A DNA stretch of 64,000 nt, from positions 1,364,001 through 1,428,000 of the forward strand of contig NZ_JAQZZL010000002.1 of the NCBI RefSeq assembly GCF_028745505.1, given 5' to 3'. Below, in pieces: positions 55,351 through 63,950 of the stretch. Both the position numbers and the translations under genes were made by a program. The DNA is from Lentisphaera marina. Lineage in GTDB: Bacteria > Verrucomicrobiota > Lentisphaeria > Lentisphaerales > Lentisphaeraceae. The notes below the pieces were generated by a model, which saw only the letters and a program-made list of their open reading frames with translations, was not told where the DNA came from and did not search any database. Positions within the stretch are counted from its first letter, which is position 1; each line of letters begins with the position of its first letter.

Positions 55351-56739
55351 ATGAAAAAACTATTATCATGTGCCATTCTTCTGAGCAGTTTCTTACTCCA
55401 TGCTAAAGAAGATAAAATGAACGTCTTGTTTATTATGTCTGACGACCTCAACGTCGACATAGCCTCTTACGGACACCCCGTAGTTAAGACACCTAACTTG
55501 GATAAGTTGCGCTCCAAAAGTGTACTCTTTTCACAGGCCTATTCTCAATACCCACTCTGCAATCCTAGTCGCAATTCCATTCTCTCCGGAATGTACCCTG
55601 GTACAAGTGGTTGCCTAAGTAATGCTGATCAACTACGTAAGACAGCGCCAAATATCACAACCCTACCAGAGGCTTTTAAAAAACAAGGTTACGAAGTGAT
55701 CTCTACAGGTAAAATCTTTCACCATGAAGACCCTCAGAGCTGGACTGGTATCACTAACCTGAGAACAGGAAAACTCCAGCCCAAGGGAAAACCGTACAGC
55801 TTTTACCGCCCAGCCTTTGATGAAAGACAAACTATCGGCGAAGGCCGCAATCTCACTGATGGCGAATTAGGCTTCATGACTTGGCGTTCTGTAACTGAAA
55901 AAGAAGAGATCTTATTTGATTCCAGAACAGCGCGCTGGACAAACAAGCACCTCGAAGGACTTGCTGAGAATAAAAAACCTTTTTTCCTCGGCGTAGGCTT
56001 CAGTCGCCCCCACGATCCTTTCTTTGCTCCCAAGCGATTTTTTGACATGTACCCACTCGAATCCATTAAACTGCCGGAAACCCCTGAGAATGCCTCTGAA
56101 GTTCCGATGATTGCCTATTACGATGTTTTCAAAAGAGCTTTCGATAAAATGGATACTCAGAAACGTATGGAATTTGTACGTTCTTACTACGCAAGTATCT
56201 CCTACATGGATGAACAACTTGGACTTGTTTTAGACAAACTCGATGAATTAAATTTAAGTCAAAACACCCTCATAGTTTTTATCAGTGACCATGGTTACCA
56301 GGTCGGTGAAAAAGATTATTTCAACAAAACTCTTCTCTTCGAACGCTCCTGCCGTGCTCCGCTCATGATCAGCAGCCCTAAACTCAAAACTAAGGTCACT
56401 AAAGTCGATAAGATCGTTCAGTTCCTTGATGTTTTACCTACTATCACAGAAATAAGTTCTGTTCCTACACCAGAAACTGCAGAGGGGCGCAGCCTACTCC
56501 CCCTAATGAAAGGTGAAAAAATAAAATGGGATGAGCATGCTTATTCTTATGTAAATGCCGACCGCTCAGTTCGCACTAAGCGTTACCGCTTGATCAACTG
56601 GAGAGGTCAAAAGGAAGCGCTCTACGATCACCAGCGCGATCCTGGCGAACATTTTAATCAAGTCGACAACCCTGAGTACAAAGAAGTTTTGACGAGACTC
56701 AGGAGTAAACTCAAAGAAATTCCCGAATTTAAAAAGTAA
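55351..56739 (+). CDS. Secreted iduronate-2-sulfatase-like sulfatase, tandem paralogue
   Basis: A 462-residue protein, the same length as the preceding paralogue, with signal peptide (about 1-18, LLHAKE). Formylglycine site C70 in CNPSR followed by NSILSG, preceded by QYPL; metal ligands D31-D32 and the DH of ISDHGYQVGEK. No lysine tail. Starts at the base after the previous stop. The two probably act on related sulfate esters, for example 2-O-sulfated uronic acids, but this is a family-level guess. Confidence 0.92.
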   Translation: MKKLLSCAILLSSFLLHAKEDKMNVLFIMSDDLNVDIASYGHPVVKTPNLDKLRSKSVLFSQAYSQYPLCNPSRNSILSGMYPGTSGCLSNADQLRKTAPNITTLPEAFKKQGYEVISTGKIFHHEDPQSWTGITNLRTGKLQPKGKPYSFYRPAFDERQTIGEGRNLTDGELGFMTWRSVTEKEEILFDSRTARWTNKHLEGLAENKKPFFLGVGFSRPHDPFFAPKRFFDMYPLESIKLPETPENASEVPMIAYYDVFKRAFDKMDTQKRMEFVRSYYASISYMDEQLGLVLDKLDELNLSQNTLIVFISDHGYQVGEKDYFNKTLLFERSCRAPLMISSPKLKTKVTKVDKIVQFLDVLPTITEISSVPTPETAEGRSLLPLMKGEKIKWDEHAYSYVNADRSVRTKRYRLINWRGQKEALYDHQRDPGEHFNQVDNPEYKEVLTRLRSKLKEIPEFKK

Positions 56740-56809
56740 GAACGTAATATTTCCGCGAACTTACTTATTGACTCTATAAGAATTTTATTGATAAAAAAAG
56801 ACATGATTC

Positions 56810-57700
56810 ATGATTAAAACTTTACTCTCAATTATATACTCCTTATTTCTTTTCGGATTTTTAATTTACTCTCCGGCAGAAGCTAAAGACAAAGATAAAG
56901 TCCCAAAAAAGTTAAAGGGCCTTTTCGATAGCGGTCTTCATGAACCGGGGAAGTATGATTACATGCCCTACCGACTCATGAAGCCTATTGACTACGATTC
57001 TTCGAAGTCATACCCACTTATCCTAAGCCTTCACGGTGCCGGTGGAAGAGGCACAAATAATATCAAAAACCTCAAAGACTGGCACATCTATTTAAGTGAA
57101 GAAAAACTTCGTAGAAAACATCCCTGCTTTGTACTTTCCCCACAGATGAATTCCAATTGGACCTTCAAACACCGCAGGGATCCCAGTAAAAAAGGACCTT
57201 TGGCTGTAAGCCTTGAACTTATCGAAGAACTCAAAAAAGAATACTCGATTGATGCAGATCGCATCTATCTCATTGGTCATTCTCTTGGTGGGCAAGGAAC
57301 CTGGCTCAGTATTTGGAATCGCCCCGAATATTTTGCCGCGGCTATACCTAGCGCAGGAGCGGGATTCCCAGAAGGCTGGCACATAAAACTTGATCCAAAG
57401 TACGACAACATCGATTACTCAAAATTTAAAAATGTCCCCGTTTGGGCCTTTCATAGTGACGATGATCAAACCATCCCCGTAGGTAAGAGCCGACTCATTT
57501 TTGACGCCATGAAAAAAGCTCAGGGCAACATGAAGTACACCGAAGTCAGTAAGGTAGGACACGCTGCATACGAATATGCCTATACTTACGAAGGCGATAC
57601 TCAATCAGGATATAAAACAGAACTAGCCAGCCCTCAATGCGACACAAGTGAAAAGGTCTGGGATTGGCTCTTCTCAAAATCACTTAAGAATAGAAAATAA
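56810..57700 (+). CDS. Secreted alpha/beta hydrolase (esterase, PHB-depolymerase-like)
   Basis: A 296-residue protein with signal peptide (about 1-25, YSPAEAK). Motifs: PLILSLHGAGGRGTNN (oxyanion hole), GHSLGGQGTW (nucleophile serine), VWAFHSDDDQTIPV (acid) and VGHAAYEYAY (histidine), in the order of the esterase family often found in polysaccharide utilisation loci. It probably removes acetyl or other ester groups. Thirteen bases before the following sulfatase start, so the two are likely co-transcribed. Confidence 0.87.
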   Translation: MIKTLLSIIYSLFLFGFLIYSPAEAKDKDKVPKKLKGLFDSGLHEPGKYDYMPYRLMKPIDYDSSKSYPLILSLHGAGGRGTNNIKNLKDWHIYLSEEKLRRKHPCFVLSPQMNSNWTFKHRRDPSKKGPLAVSLELIEELKKEYSIDADRIYLIGHSLGGQGTWLSIWNRPEYFAAAIPSAGAGFPEGWHIKLDPKYDNIDYSKFKNVPVWAFHSDDDQTIPVGKSRLIFDAMKKAQGNMKYTEVSKVGHAAYEYAYTYEGDTQSGYKTELASPQCDTSEKVWDWLFSKSLKNRK

Positions 57701-57713
57701 GGAAAAAATCACA

Positions 57714-59090
57714 ATGATAAATTCATTTGAAAAAATATTTCTTGCTCTGCTTTGTGTGAACTTTGCAGCTTTGGCAAATTCTAAACCCAATGTCATTTTA
57801 ATCGTTTCAGATGACCAAGGATACGCTGATGTGAGCTACAATCCTGAGCACGATGACTACATCAACACGCCGCACACCGATGCTCTGGCAAAATCAGGTA
57901 TCATCTTTCATCGGGGTTATACCTCTGGTTCAGTTTGCTCAACCACACGTTCTGGTTTGATGACAGGTCGTTACCAGCAGCGTTATGGTATTTACACAGC
58001 TGGCGAAGGTGGTAACGGCACTGATCTAAGTGTAAAATTCATCCCTAATCACCTCAAAGACGCCGGCTACAAATCTATGGCCTTTGGCAAATGGCACCTT
58101 GGCCATGAAATGAAATACCACCCTCTTCACCGTGGTTTCGATGACTTCTACGGTTTCATGGGACGTGGTGCACGCGACTTTTTCCGTTTAGAAAAAGATT
58201 ATGACGGAAAATTTGGGGGCCCTATCTTTCGCGGTCTCGAAGCCATTGACGATAAAGGATACCTCACTACGCGTATCACTGAAGAAACCGTGAAATTCAT
58301 CGAAGAAAATAAAGATCAGCCATTCTTTGCCTATGTTGCTTACAATGCGGTTCACGCACCCGCTCAGGCTCCGGAAGAAGATGTAAAGCCTGTTTCCGGC
58401 AGTGAAACCCGCGATATTTTAGTTGGCATGCTCAAACACCTTGATCACGGCGTTGGCGAGATCGTTAAAACCCTTAAAAAGCATGACATCTACGAAAACA
58501 CAATCATTTTTTACTTATCTGATAATGGTGGTGCTGGAGCAATGGACGCTGACAACACTCCTCTTCGAGGTCTAAAGCATGATATCTATGACGGCGGTAT
58601 TCGAGTTCCTTTCCTCATGTCTTGGCCCGCACAAATCAAAGCTGGCCAAGAGACTCAATCCCCAATTATCTCACTTGATATTCTCCCTACAATATTAGAT
58701 GCGGCTCAACTTCCTGCTCTATCTGATATTGACGGTGAAAGTATTCTTCCTGTGGTAAAAGGAAAAAAGGACAACCTAGATCGTCCTTTCTTTTGGAATC
58801 ATGGTGATGGCAAAGCTGGTATACAACTCAACAACTGGAAACTAGTTTTTTATAAGGGCAAGTCTGAGCTTTATAAAATCGACGATGATATCTCTGAAAC
58901 AAAAGACCTTATCAAAGCTCACCCTGAAAAAGCAGCTGAACTCACCAAGATCTACGAGAAGTGGCTTAACGAAATGGCTCCACCTAATGCCAGCAAAACA
59001 ATTGTTAGGTGGGAAGGTTCTACTGATACTGATAAAAAGAAGAAGAAAAATCCTAAGAAGGGAAAAAACAAAAAAGAGAAAAAGTCTTAA
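57714..59090 (+). CDS. Secreted type I sulfatase with CSTTR active-site variant and Lys-rich tail
   Basis: A 458-residue protein. The ATG at 57714 follows an AAGGAAAAAA region and starts a signal peptide (about 1-22); an in-frame ATG at 57648 lies inside the upstream esterase and gives no signal peptide, so it is rejected. The active-site cysteine C75 lies in CSTTR followed by SGLMTG; the usually invariant proline is threonine. Metal ligands D33-D34 and the DN of LSDNGGAG are present, with GKWHLGHE. It ends in a K-rich tail (KKKKNPKKGKNKKEKKS). Confidence 0.91.
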   Translation: MINSFEKIFLALLCVNFAALANSKPNVILIVSDDQGYADVSYNPEHDDYINTPHTDALAKSGIIFHRGYTSGSVCSTTRSGLMTGRYQQRYGIYTAGEGGNGTDLSVKFIPNHLKDAGYKSMAFGKWHLGHEMKYHPLHRGFDDFYGFMGRGARDFFRLEKDYDGKFGGPIFRGLEAIDDKGYLTTRITEETVKFIEENKDQPFFAYVAYNAVHAPAQAPEEDVKPVSGSETRDILVGMLKHLDHGVGEIVKTLKKHDIYENTIIFYLSDNGGAGAMDADNTPLRGLKHDIYDGGIRVPFLMSWPAQIKAGQETQSPIISLDILPTILDAAQLPALSDIDGESILPVVKGKKDNLDRPFFWNHGDGKAGIQLNNWKLVFYKGKSELYKIDDDISETKDLIKAHPEKAAELTKIYEKWLNEMAPPNASKTIVRWEGSTDTDKKKKKNPKKGKNKKEKKS

Positions 59091-59116
59091 GCTTCTTGAT
59101 TATACAAAAATTCATC

Positions 59117-59154
59117 GAGCTCTTTCTTTGCGAAGTCCGCAAAAGAAAGGGCTC
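59117..59154. terminator. Long hairpin between sulfatase and pseudopilin genes
   Basis: GAGC-T-CTTTCTTT-GCG (59117-59132) pairs with CGC-AAAAGAAAG-G-GCTC (59138-59154) around a short loop. It lies 27 bases after the sulfatase stop. No T run follows on the plus strand, so it may protect the mRNA 3' end or separate transcripts rather than be a classical terminator. Confidence 0.5.
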
Positions 59155-59173
59155 AAAATAGAAAAGAAAACTT

Positions 59174-59217
59174 GCGGAATAAATAAAACAATTATATAAT
59201 ATACCATTATTGGTTCA
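59174..59217 (+). promoter_or_regulatory. Pseudopilin promoter/operator cassette, degenerate copy
   Basis: GCGGAATAA (59174-59182), 17 bases, then TATACC-ATTATT-GGTTCA (59200-59217). The left half-site and spacings equal those at 60027-60070; the right half-site is degraded. It ends 18 bases before the pseudopilin ATG at 59236. Confidence 0.5.
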
Positions 59218-59235
59218 TTTTAGGAATGTACTTAG

Positions 59236-59934
59236 ATGAAAAAACATAGCAAATTCACTTTAGTTGAACTACTTGTCGTGATCGCAATCATTGGAATACT
59301 AGCATCCTTATTACTCCCCGCATTAGGTAAAGCTAGAAAAACGTCTCAAACGGCCTTATCCATTAATAATTTAAAACAAATATCTATCGCTTCAATGATT
59401 TACGCTGATAACAATAATGGCGTATTATGTAACTCCGACAGTAATGCCCATCCGAGAAACAATTCCGCAAGTACTAATTGGGCAAGAATGATTTACGAAG
59501 GCATGTTTGGAATGTTTTCCTTTAATTCAGCTACCGCAAGAGATGAAATGGATAATGATTCCAGATATAAAAAAATGATGTATTGCCCAGTCCTACTAGG
59601 TGAACGCGCGCCAATTGTCAGTAGTCAACATGGGCACTCAGGATACAGTATGAATAGATATTTTGGCAGAGATCAAAATGATTTTACCTTAAACAACCTA
59701 TCAGGAAAAATTGAACCTTATATTATACCTGGTACAGCCTCAAGTGCTTCTAACGATGCTCATGCCGATATAGATTTTAGAGGCTCCAGACTCGAACTCA
59801 ATAATGGCTACCCCGCTTATGCCTACAATGGAAAAACTCTTGCTTTATTCATAGGCGGCCATGTTGAATTCATGAGTGCGACACAAGGTGCATCGATCAA
59901 CGAAATTGTGAATGACAGAAACGACTTTCAGTAG
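59236..59934 (+). CDS. Type II secretion-type pseudopilin (tandem copy 1)
   Basis: A 232-residue protein. Prepilin signal KKHSK then FTLVELLVVIAIIGILASLL, with E at +5 and K instead of G before the cleavage site. Then LPALGKARKTS, NNLKQI, YADNNN, YCPVLLG, GYSMNRYFGRDQNDF, GKIEPYI, FIGGHVEFM in the place of the DG motif, and terminal RNDFQ. It is very similar to the next gene, with a shared NRYFGRDQNDFTLNNL block, so the two are recent duplicates. An anchored, possibly surface-exposed pilin-like protein; function in adhesion, secretion or substrate capture unknown. Confidence 0.93.
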   Translation: MKKHSKFTLVELLVVIAIIGILASLLLPALGKARKTSQTALSINNLKQISIASMIYADNNNGVLCNSDSNAHPRNNSASTNWARMIYEGMFGMFSFNSATARDEMDNDSRYKKMMYCPVLLGERAPIVSSQHGHSGYSMNRYFGRDQNDFTLNNLSGKIEPYIIPGTASSASNDAHADIDFRGSRLELNNGYPAYAYNGKTLALFIGGHVEFMSATQGASINEIVNDRNDFQ

Positions 59935-60026
59935 AATAGATCTAATCAAAGCTGCAAAATTAGTAATTACACTTTCCAATCAGCATTCAAAAAAGATTAA
60001 CTTTTTTAACATTGGCACATAAATAG

Positions 60027-60070
60027 GCGTAATATTCTTATATAAACCAATATATACCATTAAAGGTATA
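60027..60070 (+). promoter_or_regulatory. Pseudopilin promoter/operator cassette
   Basis: GCGTAATAT (60027-60035), 17 bases, then TATACC-ATTAAA-GGTATA (60053-60070), a perfect inverted repeat, 16 bases before the pseudopilin ATG at 60087. This matches the minus-strand cassette at 37655-37697 in motif, order, spacing and distance to the gene. Confidence 0.65.
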
Positions 60071-60086
60071 TAAAAGGTTTAACAAA

Positions 60087-60785
60087 ATGACAACAAACAA
60101 TACAAAGAAATTCACTTTAATTGAAGTTCTCGTCGTAGTTGCAATCATCGGAATCCTCGCATCATTATTACTCCCCGTATTAGGTAAAGCGAGAAAAACG
60201 TCTCGTGCAGCGTTGTCTATCAATAATTTAAAGCAGATTCATATGGCTACATTGGTCTATGCTGACAACAACAATGAAATATTATTTAACTCAGATAGCA
60301 ACTCACATCCAAGAAATAATGGTGATGACACCTTCTGGGCGAGAATGGTCTACGAAAGCTCATTTGGAATGTTTTCATTAAATAACAATGACGCTCAAGA
60401 TGAAATGGCTAGTAGCTCTTATAATTCAATGATGTTTTGCCCTCTTTTACTCGCTGAACGTGACCCTATTGAACACAATGCAAGTGGTCGATCAAGCTAC
60501 AATATCAACAGGTATTTTGGCAGGGACCAAAATGATTTCACCTTAAACAATCTCGAGGGGAAGATTGAGCCTTTTATTATGCCAGGCACATCTTCAAACG
60601 CCAAGTCTGCCCATTCCGCCACAAATTTAAAACATACTGAATATGGTACGAGTCAAAGCCGACCAGCTTATGAATACAATGGAAAATCCCTCGCACTCTA
60701 CCTAGCAGGCCATGTTAATTATATGACCGTTGGCCAAGGGGCACTTATTCAAGACTTAGTGAATGATAATCAAGATTTTCAGTAG
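60087..60785 (+). CDS. Type II secretion-type pseudopilin (tandem copy 2)
   Basis: A 232-residue protein with prepilin signal TKK then FTLIEVLVVVAIIGILASLL; residue -1 is K and E is at +5. Same block order as copy 1: LPVLGKARKTS, NNLKQIH, YADNNNE, FCPLLLAER, NINRYFGRDQNDF, GKIEPFIMPG, YLAGHVNYM and terminal NQDFQ. Preceded by its own promoter cassette rather than reading through from copy 1, which argues for independent control. The middle part differs from copy 1 mostly in surface-type residues. Confidence 0.93.
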   Translation: MTTNNTKKFTLIEVLVVVAIIGILASLLLPVLGKARKTSRAALSINNLKQIHMATLVYADNNNEILFNSDSNSHPRNNGDDTFWARMVYESSFGMFSLNNNDAQDEMASSSYNSMMFCPLLLAERDPIEHNASGRSSYNINRYFGRDQNDFTLNNLEGKIEPFIMPGTSSNAKSAHSATNLKHTEYGTSQSRPAYEYNGKSLALYLAGHVNYMTVGQGALIQDLVNDNQDFQ

Positions 60786-60889
60786 AACGAGAATTCATAT
60801 AAATTTAAAATTTTATCTAAAAATGATTAAGGTTTTTGGGATGACTTAATACATACTTACAAATGAATATTAATTGTATGGTGTACTAG

Positions 60890-61585
60890 ATGAACTGCAA
60901 AAGAGCTATAAAATTCACTTTAATAGAATTACTCGTCGTGATCGCAATTATTGGAATTCTCGCATCACTGCTCTTACCTGTCCTTGGCAAAGCGAGAAAC
61001 ACTTCAAAAACTATTGTATCCAAAAATAATTTAAAACAATTATATACCGGTGTCTTAATGTATGCTGACAACTACGATGGCACAATTTGCTATCCTATCA
61101 GCAACCCATACCCGATTGCTGCAGGTTTTGTTCATTGGCGACGTTTAATTTATGAAGATATGACAGGCAAGCAATTTACTCTTAATCCAAATGCTGCAAC
61201 TGAAATGGCCGAATCCAACTACAATCTTCTTATGAACTGCCCAATCATAAGAGCGAACCGAAATGAGACTATTCACAACGCAGCTGGAGAAGGAGATTAT
61301 TCTATGAATCGTTATTTCCAAAACGACCAACAGGCTAATTTTAATAATTTAAGTGGTTTGGGAAAAATAGAACCTTTCCTTGTTCCAGGGGGAGGAGCTG
61401 CAAATCAAACTACTGCGGCAATTTTATATTCTTCTAACAATTTTTATAATGGGCATACAGGTGTAGGATATTACTACGATGGAGGTAGTTTTGGTTCATA
61501 CATCGATGGATCTATACAAAGTTTTAGTTTTGCTCATGGCGCCTCTATACACTCCCAAATCTCAACCAAAGCTGATTTTCAATAA
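60890..61585 (+). CDS. Type II secretion-type pseudopilin (tandem copy 3)
   Basis: A 231-residue protein with prepilin signal KRAIK then FTLIELLVVIAIIGILASLL; residue -1 is K and E is at +5. Then LPVLGKARNTS, NNLKQLY, YADNYDG, NCPIIRANR, DYSMNRYFQNDQ, GKIEPFLVPGGG, a true DG motif (SYIDGSIQSF) and terminal KADFQ. More divergent than copies 1 and 2. I find no TATACC palindrome upstream. It is 15 bases before the sulfatase at 61601, so pilin and sulfatase are probably one transcript. Confidence 0.93.
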   Translation: MNCKRAIKFTLIELLVVIAIIGILASLLLPVLGKARNTSKTIVSKNNLKQLYTGVLMYADNYDGTICYPISNPYPIAAGFVHWRRLIYEDMTGKQFTLNPNAATEMAESNYNLLMNCPIIRANRNETIHNAAGEGDYSMNRYFQNDQQANFNNLSGLGKIEPFLVPGGGAANQTTAAILYSSNNFYNGHTGVGYYYDGGSFGSYIDGSIQSFSFAHGASIHSQISTKADFQ

Positions 61586-61600
61586 ATTAAAGATTTATCT

Positions 61601-63163
61601 ATGAAACAACTCTCTTTTCTCTACATCCTATTTATATCTTTTTTTCTTTATGCCGATAAACCTAATATTATTTTTATAGTTACTGATGATCAACTTTATA
61701 AGACTCTTGGCTGTTATGGAGGTAACTCTTTAACCCCAAATATTGATAGCCTCGCTGAAAACGGTATGAAATTTACTAATGCTAACGCGGCCAGTACGGT
61801 GTGCTCCCCTGCCCGCTATGCCATTTTGACGGGTCGTCATCCCTCTCATTGTAAAGACCCTCATTTCCTCAAAAGAATGCCAGAAAACACCGCTATGCGA
61901 ATCGAGAATTTTGTCTCTCTGGAAAATGACAAAAGAAACATTGCCGGAGAACTACAAAAACACGGTTACACAACTGGCTTCGTGGGCAAGTCACATATTT
62001 CCGAACACTTTAGTGCAGGCGGAACTAAGCTTTGGGAAAAACACGGTCTAAAAGTCTACGGACAGCAAGACGACCCTAAAGACCCTAAAGTAAACGAAAA
62101 AATGCAACACAATCATCGTGTCGTCTGCGACATGATGAAGAAGCATGGCTTTGATTATGTCGATGCCTATTACCTAGCCAATACCCGTGAACTTTGGAAT
62201 GATGCTCTCAATGTTCACAATGTTGAATGGACGGCAAATGCGGCAGCGAATTTCATCAATCAAAATAAAGACAAGCCCTTCTTTCTCTATTACTCCACTA
62301 CTGCTCATCACGGTCCTGACCCAGACATTATGAAAGGCAAAGAATTCCCTTTTTCTTTGGACGCTGATATTCGCATGACTGGTGCCGGTTTTGTACCCGA
62401 AGGTTTCGATATCATGGAAGACAGGCAGAAAACTAAGGAAAGAGTACTCAAAGCCGGCTATCCTCTCCGAACTGCCGCCTATACTTGGCTCGACAATAGC
62501 ATTGGCGTCATACTCAATAAACTTCGTGAACATAAAATAGAGGATAATACCATTATCGTTTACATGAGTGATCATGGCTTCGAAAAATATCAAAAGGCCA
62601 CTTGTTTCGAAGGAGGACTAAAAATACCCATGATTATTCAATGGAAAAAGGGGGTCTCTCAAAGTCGAGTCAGTAATCAACTCATTCAATCCATTGACTT
62701 AGCGCCCACCCTCTTTGATATTTGTGGGATTGAGCCTGCGAAAGAGTTAAATCTCGATGGCAAAAGCATCCTGCCCATACTCAAAGGCAGCGAGAAAGAA
62801 ATACATGACTTTATTTATGGAGAAATTGGTTATGCGAGAACCATAAAAAGCCAAAAATGGAAATACATCGCTGTGCGCTACACGGATAAAGTACACAAAC
62901 AAATTGTCAAAGGCGGACAATTCTCATCTTACAAAGGCGATATCCTAGATGTACCTTATCTCGTCAAAAACTCTCATCTCGGTTATTATTCCTCTGCACA
63001 AAATAAAAATTACTTCATGAAAGATCAACTTTACCGTATTGATAAAGATCCTGAAGAAAAAAACAACCTATTTGAGAGCAACCCTGAGGTCGCTGAGAAA
63101 ATAAAAAAAGCACTCTCTCAGCAACTATCCAAATTCAATCGCCCCTTTGGTGAATTGAATTAA
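61601..63163 (+). CDS. Secreted type I sulfatase
   Basis: A 520-residue protein with signal peptide (about 1-18, FFLYA). Formylglycine site C68 in CSPAR followed by YAILTG; metal ligands D29-D30 and the DH of MSDHGFEKYQKA. The end (KDQLYRIDKDPEEKNNL, then FNRPFGELN) matches the 43920 and 48978 sulfatases, but the protein stops exactly where their lysine-rich tails begin. It directly follows pseudopilin copy 3 by 15 bases. Substrate unknown. The 265 bases that follow hold a TTGTATACAA palindrome at about 63253 but no assigned promoter. Confidence 0.93.
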   Translation: MKQLSFLYILFISFFLYADKPNIIFIVTDDQLYKTLGCYGGNSLTPNIDSLAENGMKFTNANAASTVCSPARYAILTGRHPSHCKDPHFLKRMPENTAMRIENFVSLENDKRNIAGELQKHGYTTGFVGKSHISEHFSAGGTKLWEKHGLKVYGQQDDPKDPKVNEKMQHNHRVVCDMMKKHGFDYVDAYYLANTRELWNDALNVHNVEWTANAAANFINQNKDKPFFLYYSTTAHHGPDPDIMKGKEFPFSLDADIRMTGAGFVPEGFDIMEDRQKTKERVLKAGYPLRTAAYTWLDNSIGVILNKLREHKIEDNTIIVYMSDHGFEKYQKATCFEGGLKIPMIIQWKKGVSQSRVSNQLIQSIDLAPTLFDICGIEPAKELNLDGKSILPILKGSEKEIHDFIYGEIGYARTIKSQKWKYIAVRYTDKVHKQIVKGGQFSSYKGDILDVPYLVKNSHLGYYSSAQNKNYFMKDQLYRIDKDPEEKNNLFESNPEVAEKIKKALSQQLSKFNRPFGELN

Positions 63164-63428
63164 GGTTTACAGAGAAAAAACCACTATACACAAATTCATT
63201 CATTACCGTCTTACCGCTTTATCCTCAAGAATAAAATGACTTTGACATGATTCTTGTATACAAAAAATATTGAAATAAATATTTTTTTCATCAAAATACC
63301 GTAATAAAGTCCCTATTCTGCATATTGAGCTAATATAGAGAAGTTATAATGAGCACTTTTCGTTCTAATGTTCTGTTTTTTATATAAGACCTTAGATCGT
63401 ATAGTACGGCAAACATACAGGATTTATT

Positions 63429-63950
63429 ATGGATATTGATCAAACAGAAGATTTCATCGAATTGATGACATCTTTTCAGGGTAGACTATACGCTTTTATT
63501 TTGAGCCTTACTGGTGATCCCAATGGAGCCAATGATATACTTCAGGAAACCAATATAATTTTATGGAAAAAATCTGGTGAATTTGAAATGGGTAGCAACT
63601 TCAAGGCTTGGTCTTTTCGAATTGCCAACTTTCAAGTCATGGCTCAACGCCAACGAAAAATGCGCGATCGCCTTGTCTTTGATGATGAAATGATTGAAGA
63701 AATTATTTCTGAGTCCACTGAAGCAGATGAACTTTACAATATTAAAAAGGGGAAAATTGATAGTTGCATGAGTCAACTCCCTGATAGACAGCGCGACCTC
63801 ATAAAAATGCGTTATACCATAGGAAAAAGTGTTAATCAAATCGCAGAAGACCTGAAAAGTACAGCTAACTCAATCGCCCAAGCCCTCTTTCGAGCAAGAA
63901 ATAATTTAACTCAATGCGTTAAAACTTTGAAAGGTCAGTCATATGAATAA
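63429..63950 (+). CDS. ECF-like RNA polymerase sigma factor (Rhodopirellula/Verrucomicrobium type)
   Basis: A 173-residue protein with sigma region 2 (LMTSFQGRLYAFILSLTGDPNGANDILQETN in outline, with WSFRIANFQ) at about residues 10-75, and region 4 (LPDRQRDLIKMRYTIGKSVNQIAEDL, then ANSIAQALFRARNNL) at about 115-165. Length and the LTGDPNGANDILQETN pattern are those of the sigma-70 subfamily typical of planctomycetes and verrucomicrobia. Its last eight bases overlap the next gene, whose product is probably its regulator. Target promoters cannot be deduced here. Confidence 0.92.
   Translation: MDIDQTEDFIELMTSFQGRLYAFILSLTGDPNGANDILQETNIILWKKSGEFEMGSNFKAWSFRIANFQVMAQRQRKMRDRLVFDDEMIEEIISESTEADELYNIKKGKIDSCMSQLPDRQRDLIKMRYTIGKSVNQIAEDLKSTANSIAQALFRARNNLTQCVKTLKGQSYE

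Noticed and set aside
57648..57713. Upstream ATG extending the 57714 sulfatase into the esterase gene
   Set aside because: No signal peptide at that start; the ATG at 57714 has a purine-rich site and a proper signal peptide.
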